From Streptomyces noursei (lineage in GTDB: Bacteria > Actinomycetota > Actinomycetes > Streptomycetales > Streptomycetaceae): a stretch of DNA of 44,370 bases. Position numbers and translations under genes: made by a program. This document shows, piece after piece, positions 26,201-33,325 of this stretch; within the stretch, counting starts at the first letter, position 1; each line of letters begins with the position of its first letter. Where the stretch lies: assembly GCF_001646665.1 (NCBI RefSeq), contig NZ_LWBU01000336.1, positions 14,045-58,414 of the forward strand, read 5' to 3'. Under the pieces are notes generated by a model. The model saw nothing but the letters and a program-made list of their open reading frames with translations. It was not told where the DNA came from and searched no databases.

Positions 26201-26751
26201 CTGGAGAGGCTGCCGGTCATCAGGTAACCGCCCAGCTCCTCCGGGCCGCTGAACAGGCCTATGTAGCTCTGGCCCGAGAAGCCCGTGAAGACGCCGGTGG
26301 CGCTGCCCTTCAGCGACGACGGGTCGATACCCGCGTACTCCAGCGCCTCCCACGCCGCCTCCAGCAGCAGCCGGTGCTGGGGGTCCATCGCGGTGGCCTC
26401 GCGCGGCGAGATGCCGAAGAAGTCGGCGTCGAAGTCGCCCACGTCGTGGAGGAATCCACCGTGCCGGGTGTACGACCGCCCCGGCTTGCCCGGTTCGGGG
26501 TCGTAGAGGGACTCGATGTCCCAGCCCCGGTTCTCGGGGAAGTCGCTGATCGCGTCGACCTCGTCCTCGACCAGTCGCCACAGGTCCTCCGGCGAGGAGA
26601 CACCACCGGGATAGCGGCACGCCATCCCGACGATCGCGATCGGTTCGGTCCTGCCGGCCTCCAGCTCGGCGACGCGGCGCCGTGACTTCTGCAGGTCGAC
26701 CGTCACCCGCTTCAGGTAGTCGGCCAGTTTCTGCTCGTTCTCATTGGGCAT
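20206..26751 (-). CDS. Type I PKS, KS-AT-DH*-KR-ACP-reductase (PKS2)
   Basis: A 2181-residue modular PKS from the ATG at 26751 (GAGGAGAGC upstream). It starts with an N-terminal docking coil (NEQKLADYLKRVTVDLQKSRRRVAELEA), then KS (about 35-460, Cys207 in VDTACSSSL), AT (about 555-850, GHSIGE and HAFH, malonyl type), DH (about 930-1160), KR (about 1415-1610, GGTGSLG, LDD of B-type, catalytic YAAAN), ACP (Ser1733) and a C-terminal thioester reductase (about 1805-2165, GATGFLG, YRHTK). The DH keeps HVLDGCVTVP with His959 but has Glu1120 where the catalytic Asp is expected and Arg where DAxxH/Q ends, so it may be inactive. The reductase releases the chain as aldehyde or alcohol. The docking coil matches the PKS1 tail, so PKS2 acts second. 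Confidence 0.94.
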   Translation of the reverse strand: MPNENEQKLADYLKRVTVDLQKSRRRVAELEAGRTEPIAIVGMACRYPGGVSSPEDLWRLVEDEVDAISDFPENRGWDIESLYDPEPGKPGRSYTRHGGFLHDVGDFDADFFGISPREATAMDPQHRLLLEAAWEALEYAGIDPSSLKGSATGVFTGFSGQSYIGLFSGPEELGGYLMTGSLSSIMSGRISYVLGLEGPSVTVDTACSSSLVALHQAVQSLRQGESTMALVGGATVAATPGSFVEFAQQRGLSEDGRCRAFGAGADGTGWAEGAGLLVLERLSDARRHGHRVLAVVRGSAVNQDGASNGLTAPNGPAQQRVIRQALAGAGLSAADVDVVEAHGTGTRLGDPIEAQALLATYGQGRAPDRPLYLGSLKSNIGHAQAAAGVGGIIKMVMALRHERLPRTLHVEEPTPFVDWASGAVELLTRSRPWPVDEGRVRRAGVSSFGVSGTNAHVIIEEAPAEEPATSGPGPTADGVVPWLVSARSADALAAQAERLAAYVDERPELGVRDVAFSLATSRAALEHRAVVVGADRDELVAGLRALAEGTPFGAVASDMVHASGGRSAFLFTGQGSQRLGMGRELYGAFPVFAEAFDAVLAELVPGLREVMWGDDTEALNRTAVTQPALFAVEVALFRLWESWGVHPDAVAGHSIGEIAAAHVAGVLSLADAAKLVSARGRLMQDLPAGGAMVALQATEEEVLPHLTDTMGIAAVNGPQSVVVSGTEADVLALKDLIEAQGRKTTRLKVSHAFHSPLMEPMLAEFAEVVSGLSFSAPRIPFVSTLTGSTVSGELTDPGYWVRHVREPVRFADAVRVLHGQGVTTFVELGPDAVLTAMARQALDDTDADVRCVPSLRRDRPEATDAVTALARLHNRGVAVDWHRFHAGTGARTVPLPTYAFQRRTYWYSAAAGAGPAAGQPGADGQGHPLLDASVSLAGGDGAVYSGRISTRTHPWLAEHVLDGCVTVPASVYAELALHVADRFGCDTVDDLAVHAPLVLQGRQAVQVQVSVGAPDGEGRRPVTVHTRPDGGDGAWTCRAGGRVSLTAAAPRPAPEWSARGVELDADALYRQLAGQGYGYGQGFPVVSAVRRDGDEMCAELAPASGDVDPAGFVLHPLLLESAVRVAVYAGGVAGGAPRAVRSWSGVRVYAEGATELRVRVRRLGDDVYGLELADGSGRVVAEVDALTLASADDPGVAAVREAALDALFTVGWDPVRPARPASPLSWGALGDVSRLVPGAVPFGSVADVGAAVAAGTAVDAVLVPCVPSVPSVPCVPSGGGDEVLSAAYGQVHGALSLVREWLADERLADVRLVVVTRGAVVVGGGEVPDLGTAAVWGLLRSAQAENPDRIVLIDTDPSGPDTPHPTMEELLAAAVAGGEPQVAIRAGGARVPRLARATADPGRREPSSAGPGWGVGGTVLVTGGTGSLGAHFARHLVVEHGVRSLLLVSRRGPEAPGAGALREELEGLGARVVLAACDVADAGQLARLLEQVPEDRPLSGVVHTAGVLDDGLVTALTAERVDAVLRPKLDAAWNLHRLTQDRGLKHFVLFSSIAATFGSAGQANYAAANTFLDALAQYRHAHGLPATSVAWGLWQQEQGGIAGHLDETDLARIARDGYRPVTMEQGPAMLDTAMGLGLTAPVATPLDLAAVRALPGPVAPLLRTLARTSSRPAVDGGGGAAGSVGDRVRGLPDAERLPVLLDLLRTEVAAVLGHADASGVDPDRGFLELGFDSLTAVDLRNRLNAATGVRLSAGLVYDHPTPADLAAHLLAELVGAPEDTSRAVDFAAEIRLAEDIVPAAEVVTVAEDPREVFLTGATGFLGAFMLRELLRTTSARVHCLVRAADAAEGLERLRDNARWYGAWDEGLAHRVVAVPGDLGEPRLGLSEDAFDALARSVDVVFHGGALVNWLYPYTALKAANVGGTEEVLRMAARHRTVPVHFVSSTGVFDKPVREGVPLKVTDPLGPTEVMNGYRHTKWVVEHIIGLARERGLPVSVYRGDVVSGDQESGACQTRDFVWLSLKGLIQARAVPRGTDIVFHLVPVDYVSSAIVALSRKADCASRTFHLSNPEDVRYSTILEHLRAFGYEIKEVEWPVWLERVQSDGDNALIPLLDMFRKIAENGEGAYPPIDMSGTEAALEGTGITCPKMTRDLFETYIGFFVGAGYLPPAPALAAARAGSRP
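24451..25050. repeat. AT-domain repeat, copy in PKS2
   Basis: A 600-base block encoding the AT core from LAEFAEV back to LFTGQGSQRLGMGREL. It is nearly identical in DNA to 27813-28412 and 30795-31394, in the same length without indels. Identity includes synonymous positions, which points to recent duplication or gene conversion. Confidence 0.85.
25364..25989. repeat. KS-domain repeat, copy in PKS2
   Basis: A 626-base block of the C-terminal half of KS3 and the start of the KS-AT linker, nearly identical to 28711-29336 with a constant offset of 3347 bases. The homology drops abruptly at the end near 25989. Confidence 0.85.
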
Positions 26752-26816
26752 GACGAAAGCTCTCCTCGGCTGCTGCTGCGTTTCCTGCGGGACTGCTGCT
26801 CCTGCGCGTGGCGTCG

Positions 26817-29800
26817 TCACCGCGTCACGGACCCACCGATCTCGGAGTCGATGAAGCTGAAGATCTCGTCGAGGTCGGGGCCGTCCGAGGGGCCGGCGTC
26901 GTGGTCCGTGCCCCACCGCCGCAGGAGCTCCTGGAGCCGGGTGGAGACCTGGGCGCGGGTCTCGTCGTCGTCCGGGGACGCCGCCGCGAGGGCCGCCTCG
27001 AAGCGGTCCAGCTCGGCCAGCACCGGGACCGGCGCGGCCACCTCGGCGTGCAGGTGCGCGACGAGGGCGGCCGGGGTCGGGTGGTCATAGGCCAGGGTCG
27101 CGGGGAGCCGGACACCGGTGGCCGCCAGGAGCCGGTCGCGGAGTTCGACGGCCGACAGGGACGTGAACCCGAGCTGCTGGAACGTACGGTCGGGGGCGAC
27201 CGCACCCGGCTGGGCGAAGCCCAGGACCGCAGCCACTTCGCCGCGCACGAGTTCGGACACCGTCTCCAGTTGCTCCGCCGCCGTGAGCCCGGCCAACCGG
27301 TCGGCGAGCGGGACGGCTCGGCCACCGGCCGCATCGGTCGCGGGAGGCGGAGCGGGAAGGGCGGCCACGTCCACCGGGTCGCCGGCCCCCGGGGTGACGA
27401 GCCAGAAGCGCTGCCGCTGGAAGGCGTACGTGGGCAGGGGTACGGTCCGGGCGCCGGTGCCGGCGTGGAACCGGTGCCAGTCGACGGCCACGCCCCGGTT
27501 GTGCAGCCGGGCGAGGGCGGTGACGGCGTCGGTGGCCTCGGGGCGGTCCCGGCGCAGGCTCGGCACGCAGCGGACATCGGGGCTCGCGAGGACTTGCCGT
27601 GCCATCGCGGTCAGGACGGCGTCGGGCCCGACTTCCACGAAGGTCCGCACGTCCTCGCCCTCCATCCGCCGGACGGCGTCGGCGAAGCGGACGGGCTCGC
27701 GGACGTGGCGTACCCAGTAGCCCGGGTCGGTCAGCTCACCGCCCACGGTGGTGCCGGTGAGGGTCGAGACGAACGGGACGACCGGCTCGTGGAGGTCGAG
27801 CGTGCCGACGACCTCGGCGAACTCGGCGAGCATCGGCTCCATCAGAGGCGAGTGGAAGGCGTGCGACACCTTCAGCCGGGTCGCCTTGCGGCCCTGCGCC
27901 TCGAAGTGGGCCTGCACCGCCCGTACGTCGTTCTCCGCACCGGAGATCACCACAGAGCGCGGCCCGTTGACCGCCGCGATACCGACCGCATCCGTCAGGT
28001 GCGGCAGGACCTCGTCCTCCGTCGCCTGGAGTGCGACCATCGCCCCGCCGGCCGGGAGTTCCTGCATCAGCCGGCCGCGCGCCGACACCAGCTTCGCCGC
28101 GTCCGCCAGCGACAGGACCCCCGCCACATGCGCGGCGGCGATCTCACCGATCGAATGCCCGGCCACCACATCGGGGCGCACACCCCACGACTCCCACAGC
28201 CGAAACAGCGCCACCTCCACCGCGAACAGCGCCGGCTGCGTCACCGCCGTACGGTTCAGTGCCTCGGTGTCATCACCCCACATCACCTCCCGCAGCCCCG
28301 GCGCCAACTCTGCCAGCACCGCGTCGAAAGCCTCCGCGAACACCGGGAAGGCGTCGTACAACTCACGCCCCATCCCCAGCCGCTGCGACCCCTGTCCCGT
28401 GAACAGGAACGCGGTCCTGGCACTCGGGGCGCCCACGGTGTCGACGGCGACCGCGCCCGAGGGCACGTCCTCCGCCAGTGCGCGCAGCCCGGCGACCAGT
28501 TCGTCCCGGTCGACGCCGACGACCACCGCCCGATGTTCCAAAGCCGCTCGCGACGTGGCCAGCGAGAACGCCACGTCACGCACGCTCGCACCGGACGGGA
28601 CCGACTCCGCCAGCCGCTCCGCCTGCGCCGCCAGCGCCTCCGCATTCCGCGCCGACACCAACCACGGCACCACACCACCCGTACGCGCACCAGCAACGGG
28701 TTCCTCGACCGGAGCTTCCTCGATGATCACGTGCGCGTTCGTGCCGCTCACACCGAACGACGACACACCCGCCCGCCGCACCCGGCCCTCGTCCACCGGC
28801 CACGGCCGGGACCGTGCCAGCAGCTCCACCGCGCCGCTTGCCCAGTCCACGAACGGCGTCGGCTCCTCGACATGCAGCGTCCTGGGCAGCCTCTCGTGAC
28901 GCAGCGCCATCACCATCTTGATGATCCCGCCCACCCCAGCAGCCGCCTGAGCATGACCGATGTTCGACTTCAGCGACCCCAGATACAGCGGCCGACCATC
29001 CGGCCGCCCCTGCCCATACGTCGCCAGCAACGCCTGCGCCTCGATCGGATCACCCAGCCGCGTCCCCGTCCCATGCGCCTCCACCACATCCACATCCGCA
29101 GCCGACAGTCCCGAACTCGCCAGCGCCTGCCGGATCACCCGCTGCTGCGCCGGACCATTCGGAGCCGTCAGACCGTTCGACGCACCGTCCTGATTCACCG
29201 CCGACCCACGCACCACCGCCAACACCCGATGACCACGACGCCGCGCATCCGACAACCGCTCCAGCACCAGCAGACCCGCACCCTCGGCCCAACCAGTCCC
29301 ATCCGCACCCGCACCGAACGCCCGACACCGACCGTCTTGGGAGAGACCGCTCTGGCGCGAGAACTCGACGAACATGCCCGGTGTCGCCATCACCATGGCG
29401 CCGCCGGCCAGTGCCATCGACGACTCGCCCAGCCGGAGCGACTGCACCGCCTGGTGGACGGCGACCAGCGACGACGAGCAGGCCGTGTCGACCGTCACCG
29501 ACGGCCCTTCCAACCCCAGCACGTACGAGATCCGGCCCGAAACCACACTGGCGAGGGTGCCGGTCAGCAGATGCCCGTCCACGCCGTCAGCGGGTTCATG
29601 CAGCCGCGGGCCGTAGTCCTGCGGTGCTGCGCCGGTGAAGACGCCGGTGGCGCTGCCCTTCAGCGACGACGGGTCGATACCCGCGTACTCCAGCGCCTCC
29701 CACGCCGCCTCCAGCAGCAGCCGCTGCTGCGGATCCATCGCGGTGGCCTCGCGCGGCGAGATGCCGAAGAAGTCGGCGTCGAAGTCACCCACGTCGTGGA

Positions 29801-32800
29801 GGAATCCACCGTGCCGGGTGTACGACCGCCCGGAAACCCCCGGCTCCGGGTCGTACAGGCCCTCCACATCCCAGCCCCGGTCGTCGGGGAACTCGCCGAT
29901 CGCGTCGACCTCGTCCTCGACCAGTCGCCACAGGTCCTCCGGCGAGGAGACACCGCCCGGATACCGGCACGCCATCCCCACGATCGCGATCGGCTCGTCC
30001 GACGCCTTCACGCCACTGGGAGCCACGCTGTCGTCGACCGACGCCGGCGCACCGCCGGTCAGTTGCTCGTGCAGGAAGTCGGCCACCGCAGCGGGCGTCG
30101 GGTGGTCGAAGACGACCGACTCCGGGATACGCAGTCCCGTGGCGGCCGAGAGCCGGTCGCGCAGTTCGACGCCGCCCAGCGAGTCGAGGCCCAGTTCCCG
30201 GAACGCCCGGTCGGGTTCGATCGACGCGGGCCGGGAGTGGCCCAGTACGGTCGCGGCGTCGGCGCGGACGAGGTCGAGCAGCGCACGCCGCCGGCCGTCC
30301 TCCGGCAGGCCGGCGAGGCGGTCCCGCAGGGGGTGGGCAGGGGCGGCCTCGACCGGCGCGGGCGGGGTGTCGGTGGAGTCGTGCCAGTAGTACGAGCGCT
30401 GGAAGGCGTATGTGGGCAGGGGTACGGTCCGGGCGCCGGTGCCGTCGAAGAACCGGCCCCAGTCGACGCCGCCGCCCGCCGCGTGGAAGTGCGCCAGGGC
30501 GGTGACGACCGTCTCCTCCTCGCCCCGCAGGCGCCGCAGCGAAGCGATCGTCTCCGCACCGGAACCGTTCAGCACACCCTGCGCCATCGCCGTGAGCACC
30601 GCGTCCGGCCCCAGCTCCACGAACCGCGACACACCCTCGCTCTCCAACACCCGCACCGCGTCGGCGAACCGCACCGCCTCACGGACGTGCCGCACCCAGT
30701 AGCCCGGGTCCGTCAGCTCACCGCTCACGGTGGAGCCGGTCAGGGTCGAGACGAACGGGATGCGCGGAGCACTGAACGACAGCCCGGACACGACCTCGGC
30801 GAACTCGGCGAGCATCGGCTCCATCAGAGGCGAGTGGAAGGCGTGCGACACCTTCAACCGGGTCGTCTTGCGGCCCTGCGCCTCGAAGCGAGCCTGCACC
30901 GCCCGTACGTCGTTCTCCGCACCGGAGATCACCACAGAGCGAGGCCCGTTGACCGCCGCGATGCCCACGGTGTCCGTCAGGTGCGGCAGGACCTCCTCCT
31001 CGGTCGCCTGGAGTGCGACCATCGCCCCGCCGGCCGGGAGGTCCTGCATCAGCCGGCCGCGCGCCGACACCAGCTTCGCCGCGTCCGCCAGCGACAAAAC
31101 CCCCGCCACATGCGCGGCGGCGATCTCACCGATCGAATGCCCGGCCACCACATCGGGGCGCACACCCCACGACTCCCACAGCCGAAACAGCGCCACCTCC
31201 ACCGCGAACAGCACCGGCTGCGTCACCGCCGTACGGTTCAACGCCTCAACGTCATCACCCCACATCACCTCCCGCAGCCCCGGCGCCAACTCCGCCAGCA
31301 CCGCGTCGAAAGCCTCCGCGAACACCGGGAAGGCGCCATACAACTCACGCCCCATCCCCAAACGCTGCGAACCCTGCCCCGTGAACAGCAACGCCGACCT
31401 ACCACCCACAGCCCGGCACGACCGACCCGACCGCAAGCCCGCCACCAGCGCCTCACGATCCGACCCGACCGCCACCGCCCGGTACTCCAAAGCCGCCCGC
31501 GACATGGCCAGCGAAAACGCGACATCCCGAACATCGACACCGCACTCGACGAACCCCGCCAGCCGCTCCGCCTGCGCCGCCAGCGCCTCCGCACTCCGCG
31601 CCGACACCAACCACGGCACCACACCACCCGTACGCGCACCAGCAACGGGGGCCTCGACCGGCGCCTCCTCCACGATCACGTGCGCGTTCGTACCGCCCAT
31701 GCCCCATGACGAGACACCGGCCAGCAGCCGCTCGTCGTCCCAGCGTTCGAGGTCCTGTTGCATCCGCAGCCGCAGGTCGTCGAGCGGGATGCGGGGGTTC
31801 GGGCGCTCGAAGTTGAGGCTCGGGGGGAGCTGCCGGTGCCTGAGGGACAGGACCGCCTTGAGCAGGCCGACGATCCCGGCGGCTCCCTCCAGGTGGCCGA
31901 CGTTCGTCTTGGCCGAGCCGACCCGCAGCGGCCGGTCGGCGGGGCGGCCGCGTCCGTAGACCGCGCCCAGGGCCGCCGCCTCGATCGGGTCGCCGAGCTT
32001 GGTGCCCGTACCGTGCAGTTCGACGTATCCGACGTCCGCCGGGTCGATGCCCGCCCTGCGGCAGGCGGCCGCCATCACGGCTTCCTGGGCGGTCCGGTCG
32101 GGCGTGGTCAGGGTCTTGGCGTCGCCGGAGTTGTTGACCGCGCTGCCCCTGATGACGGCGAGGACGGTGTCCCCGTCGGCCAGGGCGGCGGAGAGCGGCT
32201 TGAGCACGACCAGGCCGCCGCCCTCGCCGCGTACGTAGCCGTTGGCGCGCTCGTCGAAGGTGTAGCAGCGGCCGTCGGGCGACATGGCTCCGAACTTGCT
32301 GGTGCCGATGGTCCCTTCGGGGGCCAGGTTCAGGTTGACCCCGCCGGCGAGGGCCATCGTCGACTCGCCCCGGCGCAGGCTCTCGCAGGCGAGGTGCACG
32401 CCCACCAGGGACGAGGACTGGCCGGAGTCGACGGTGAGGCTGGGGCCGCGGAGGCCGAAGGCGTACGAGAGCCGGTTGGCGAGCATGCCGCGCTGCGTGC
32501 CGGTGAGGGAGTGGCGGCCGATGGCCTCGCGGCCGGATCGGTGCAGCAGCAGCTCGTAGTCGCCGTTGATGGCGCCCACGAAGACCCCGGTGGCCGTGGC
32601 GCGGAGGGTGTCGGGGACGATGCCGGCGTTCTCCAGGGCCTCCCAGCCGAGTTCGAGGAGGAGCCGCTGCTGCGGGTCCATCGCGGCGGCCTCCTTCGGG
32701 GAGATGCCGAAGAACTCGGGGTCGAAGTGGCCGACGCCATCGATGAACCCGCCCCAGCGGGTGCTCATGCGGCCGGGCGCCGAGGGATCCGGGTCGTAGA

Positions 32801-33017
32801 GCGTCTCGACGTCCCAGCGCCCGTCGGGGGCTTCGGACACGGCGCTGGTCCCGTCGCGCAGCAGGCGCCAGAAGCCGTCCGGGTCGGACGCTCCGGGGAG
32901 CCGGCAGGACAGCCCGATCACGGCGATCGGCTCGTCACCGGCCGGGACGTCGGCCCGGTTTCGGGCGGGGGCTTCGGCCAGGGTGCCGTCGGCCCCGGTC
33001 ACCTCGGTTTCCATCAT
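26817..33017 (-). CDS. Type I PKS, KSQ-AT-ACP-KS-AT-ACP (PKS1)
   Basis: A 2066-residue loading plus first-extension PKS from the ATG at 33017 (GGAG eight bases upstream). KSQ (about 40-460) reads VDSGQSSSL with Gln200 replacing the Cys nucleophile, the signature of a decarboxylating loading KS that turns malonyl-ACP into an acetyl starter. AT1 (about 545-840) and AT2 (about 1525-1830) both have GHSIGE and HAFH, specifying malonyl-CoA. ACP1 has its Ser near residue 945 and ACP2 near 1951. KS2 has a normal Cys (about 1179). No ketoreductase is present, so the first extension leaves a ketone. The C-terminus is a docking domain (DLDEIFSFIDSEIGG). Transcribed with PKS2 after a 65-base gap; product passed on: acetoacetyl-ACP. 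Confidence 0.95.
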   Translation of the reverse strand: MMETEVTGADGTLAEAPARNRADVPAGDEPIAVIGLSCRLPGASDPDGFWRLLRDGTSAVSEAPDGRWDVETLYDPDPSAPGRMSTRWGGFIDGVGHFDPEFFGISPKEAAAMDPQQRLLLELGWEALENAGIVPDTLRATATGVFVGAINGDYELLLHRSGREAIGRHSLTGTQRGMLANRLSYAFGLRGPSLTVDSGQSSSLVGVHLACESLRRGESTMALAGGVNLNLAPEGTIGTSKFGAMSPDGRCYTFDERANGYVRGEGGGLVVLKPLSAALADGDTVLAVIRGSAVNNSGDAKTLTTPDRTAQEAVMAAACRRAGIDPADVGYVELHGTGTKLGDPIEAAALGAVYGRGRPADRPLRVGSAKTNVGHLEGAAGIVGLLKAVLSLRHRQLPPSLNFERPNPRIPLDDLRLRMQQDLERWDDERLLAGVSSWGMGGTNAHVIVEEAPVEAPVAGARTGGVVPWLVSARSAEALAAQAERLAGFVECGVDVRDVAFSLAMSRAALEYRAVAVGSDREALVAGLRSGRSCRAVGGRSALLFTGQGSQRLGMGRELYGAFPVFAEAFDAVLAELAPGLREVMWGDDVEALNRTAVTQPVLFAVEVALFRLWESWGVRPDVVAGHSIGEIAAAHVAGVLSLADAAKLVSARGRLMQDLPAGGAMVALQATEEEVLPHLTDTVGIAAVNGPRSVVISGAENDVRAVQARFEAQGRKTTRLKVSHAFHSPLMEPMLAEFAEVVSGLSFSAPRIPFVSTLTGSTVSGELTDPGYWVRHVREAVRFADAVRVLESEGVSRFVELGPDAVLTAMAQGVLNGSGAETIASLRRLRGEEETVVTALAHFHAAGGGVDWGRFFDGTGARTVPLPTYAFQRSYYWHDSTDTPPAPVEAAPAHPLRDRLAGLPEDGRRRALLDLVRADAATVLGHSRPASIEPDRAFRELGLDSLGGVELRDRLSAATGLRIPESVVFDHPTPAAVADFLHEQLTGGAPASVDDSVAPSGVKASDEPIAIVGMACRYPGGVSSPEDLWRLVEDEVDAIGEFPDDRGWDVEGLYDPEPGVSGRSYTRHGGFLHDVGDFDADFFGISPREATAMDPQQRLLLEAAWEALEYAGIDPSSLKGSATGVFTGAAPQDYGPRLHEPADGVDGHLLTGTLASVVSGRISYVLGLEGPSVTVDTACSSSLVAVHQAVQSLRLGESSMALAGGAMVMATPGMFVEFSRQSGLSQDGRCRAFGAGADGTGWAEGAGLLVLERLSDARRRGHRVLAVVRGSAVNQDGASNGLTAPNGPAQQRVIRQALASSGLSAADVDVVEAHGTGTRLGDPIEAQALLATYGQGRPDGRPLYLGSLKSNIGHAQAAAGVGGIIKMVMALRHERLPRTLHVEEPTPFVDWASGAVELLARSRPWPVDEGRVRRAGVSSFGVSGTNAHVIIEEAPVEEPVAGARTGGVVPWLVSARNAEALAAQAERLAESVPSGASVRDVAFSLATSRAALEHRAVVVGVDRDELVAGLRALAEDVPSGAVAVDTVGAPSARTAFLFTGQGSQRLGMGRELYDAFPVFAEAFDAVLAELAPGLREVMWGDDTEALNRTAVTQPALFAVEVALFRLWESWGVRPDVVAGHSIGEIAAAHVAGVLSLADAAKLVSARGRLMQELPAGGAMVALQATEDEVLPHLTDAVGIAAVNGPRSVVISGAENDVRAVQAHFEAQGRKATRLKVSHAFHSPLMEPMLAEFAEVVGTLDLHEPVVPFVSTLTGTTVGGELTDPGYWVRHVREPVRFADAVRRMEGEDVRTFVEVGPDAVLTAMARQVLASPDVRCVPSLRRDRPEATDAVTALARLHNRGVAVDWHRFHAGTGARTVPLPTYAFQRQRFWLVTPGAGDPVDVAALPAPPPATDAAGGRAVPLADRLAGLTAAEQLETVSELVRGEVAAVLGFAQPGAVAPDRTFQQLGFTSLSAVELRDRLLAATGVRLPATLAYDHPTPAALVAHLHAEVAAPVPVLAELDRFEAALAAASPDDDETRAQVSTRLQELLRRWGTDHDAGPSDGPDLDEIFSFIDSEIGGSVTR
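27813..28412. repeat. AT-domain repeat, copy in PKS1 module 1
   Basis: Second 600-base copy of the AT-core block. Compared with the other two copies it differs at scattered positions, mainly near the ends (for example TLDLHEPVVPFVSTL in place of GLSFSAPRIPFVSTL just outside). Confidence 0.85.
28711..29336. repeat. KS-domain repeat, copy in PKS1 module 1
   Basis: Second copy of the 626-base KS block. The KSQ domain of the loading module (31650-32900) does not share it, so conversion has been between the two extending KS domains only. Confidence 0.85.
30795..31394. repeat. AT-domain repeat, copy in PKS1 loading module
   Basis: Third 600-base copy of the AT-core block. The downstream flank of this copy (about 31395-31540) diverges sharply and encodes a shorter linker, so the repeat edge is sharp. 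Confidence 0.85.
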
Positions 33018-33325
33018 TTCCGGGCTCCACTCGTACCACTCGCACAACGGGTTTCAGAAAAGGTCCCGTCACGCTAACCGGGGGTTTTCAACGCCCCGCC
33101 CACGCTTCGGTAATCGCCCGTCCACGACCTGGCCGAGGCGTCTCGGGGCGTTCCGATTACCCGGGTATTGACGACCGGTTGCCGGTCGGTTCCCTTCCGG
33201 CCGTACGGTGCGGAGAACCCCTTTCCTTGCGCTCTCCTTTCGCGCCGCCCCTCCCCCGATCTCCCGTTCCCGTTCCCGTATCCGCATCCGTATCCCTTTT
33301 CCGCATTCGAATGGAGCTGCTGGAC
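33018..33325. promoter_or_regulatory. Divergent control region between PKS1 and carboxylase operons
   Basis: No gene is evident. It contains an inverted repeat GGTAATCG (33109-33116) and CGATTACC (33154-33161) with centres 45 bases apart, a perfect 15-bp palindrome GACCGG-TTG-CCGGTC (33173-33187) overlapping a TTGACG hexamer at 33168-33173, and a C/T-rich repeat tract (33218-33310, repeats of CCCGTTCCCGT and CCGCATCCGTATCC). This is the likely switch point for PKS and malonyl-CoA supply genes. Specific promoters are not certain. Confidence 0.5.

Noticed and set aside
20512..26685. Very long + strand open frame opposite PKS2
   Set aside because: It mirrors the PKS2 coding frame in high-GC DNA, is rich in Arg, His, Gln and Pro, and has no recognisable domain.
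26808..31709. Long + strand open frame opposite PKS1
   Set aside because: Same cause: antisense shadow of a high-GC gene. Its repeats only reflect the KS and AT duplications.
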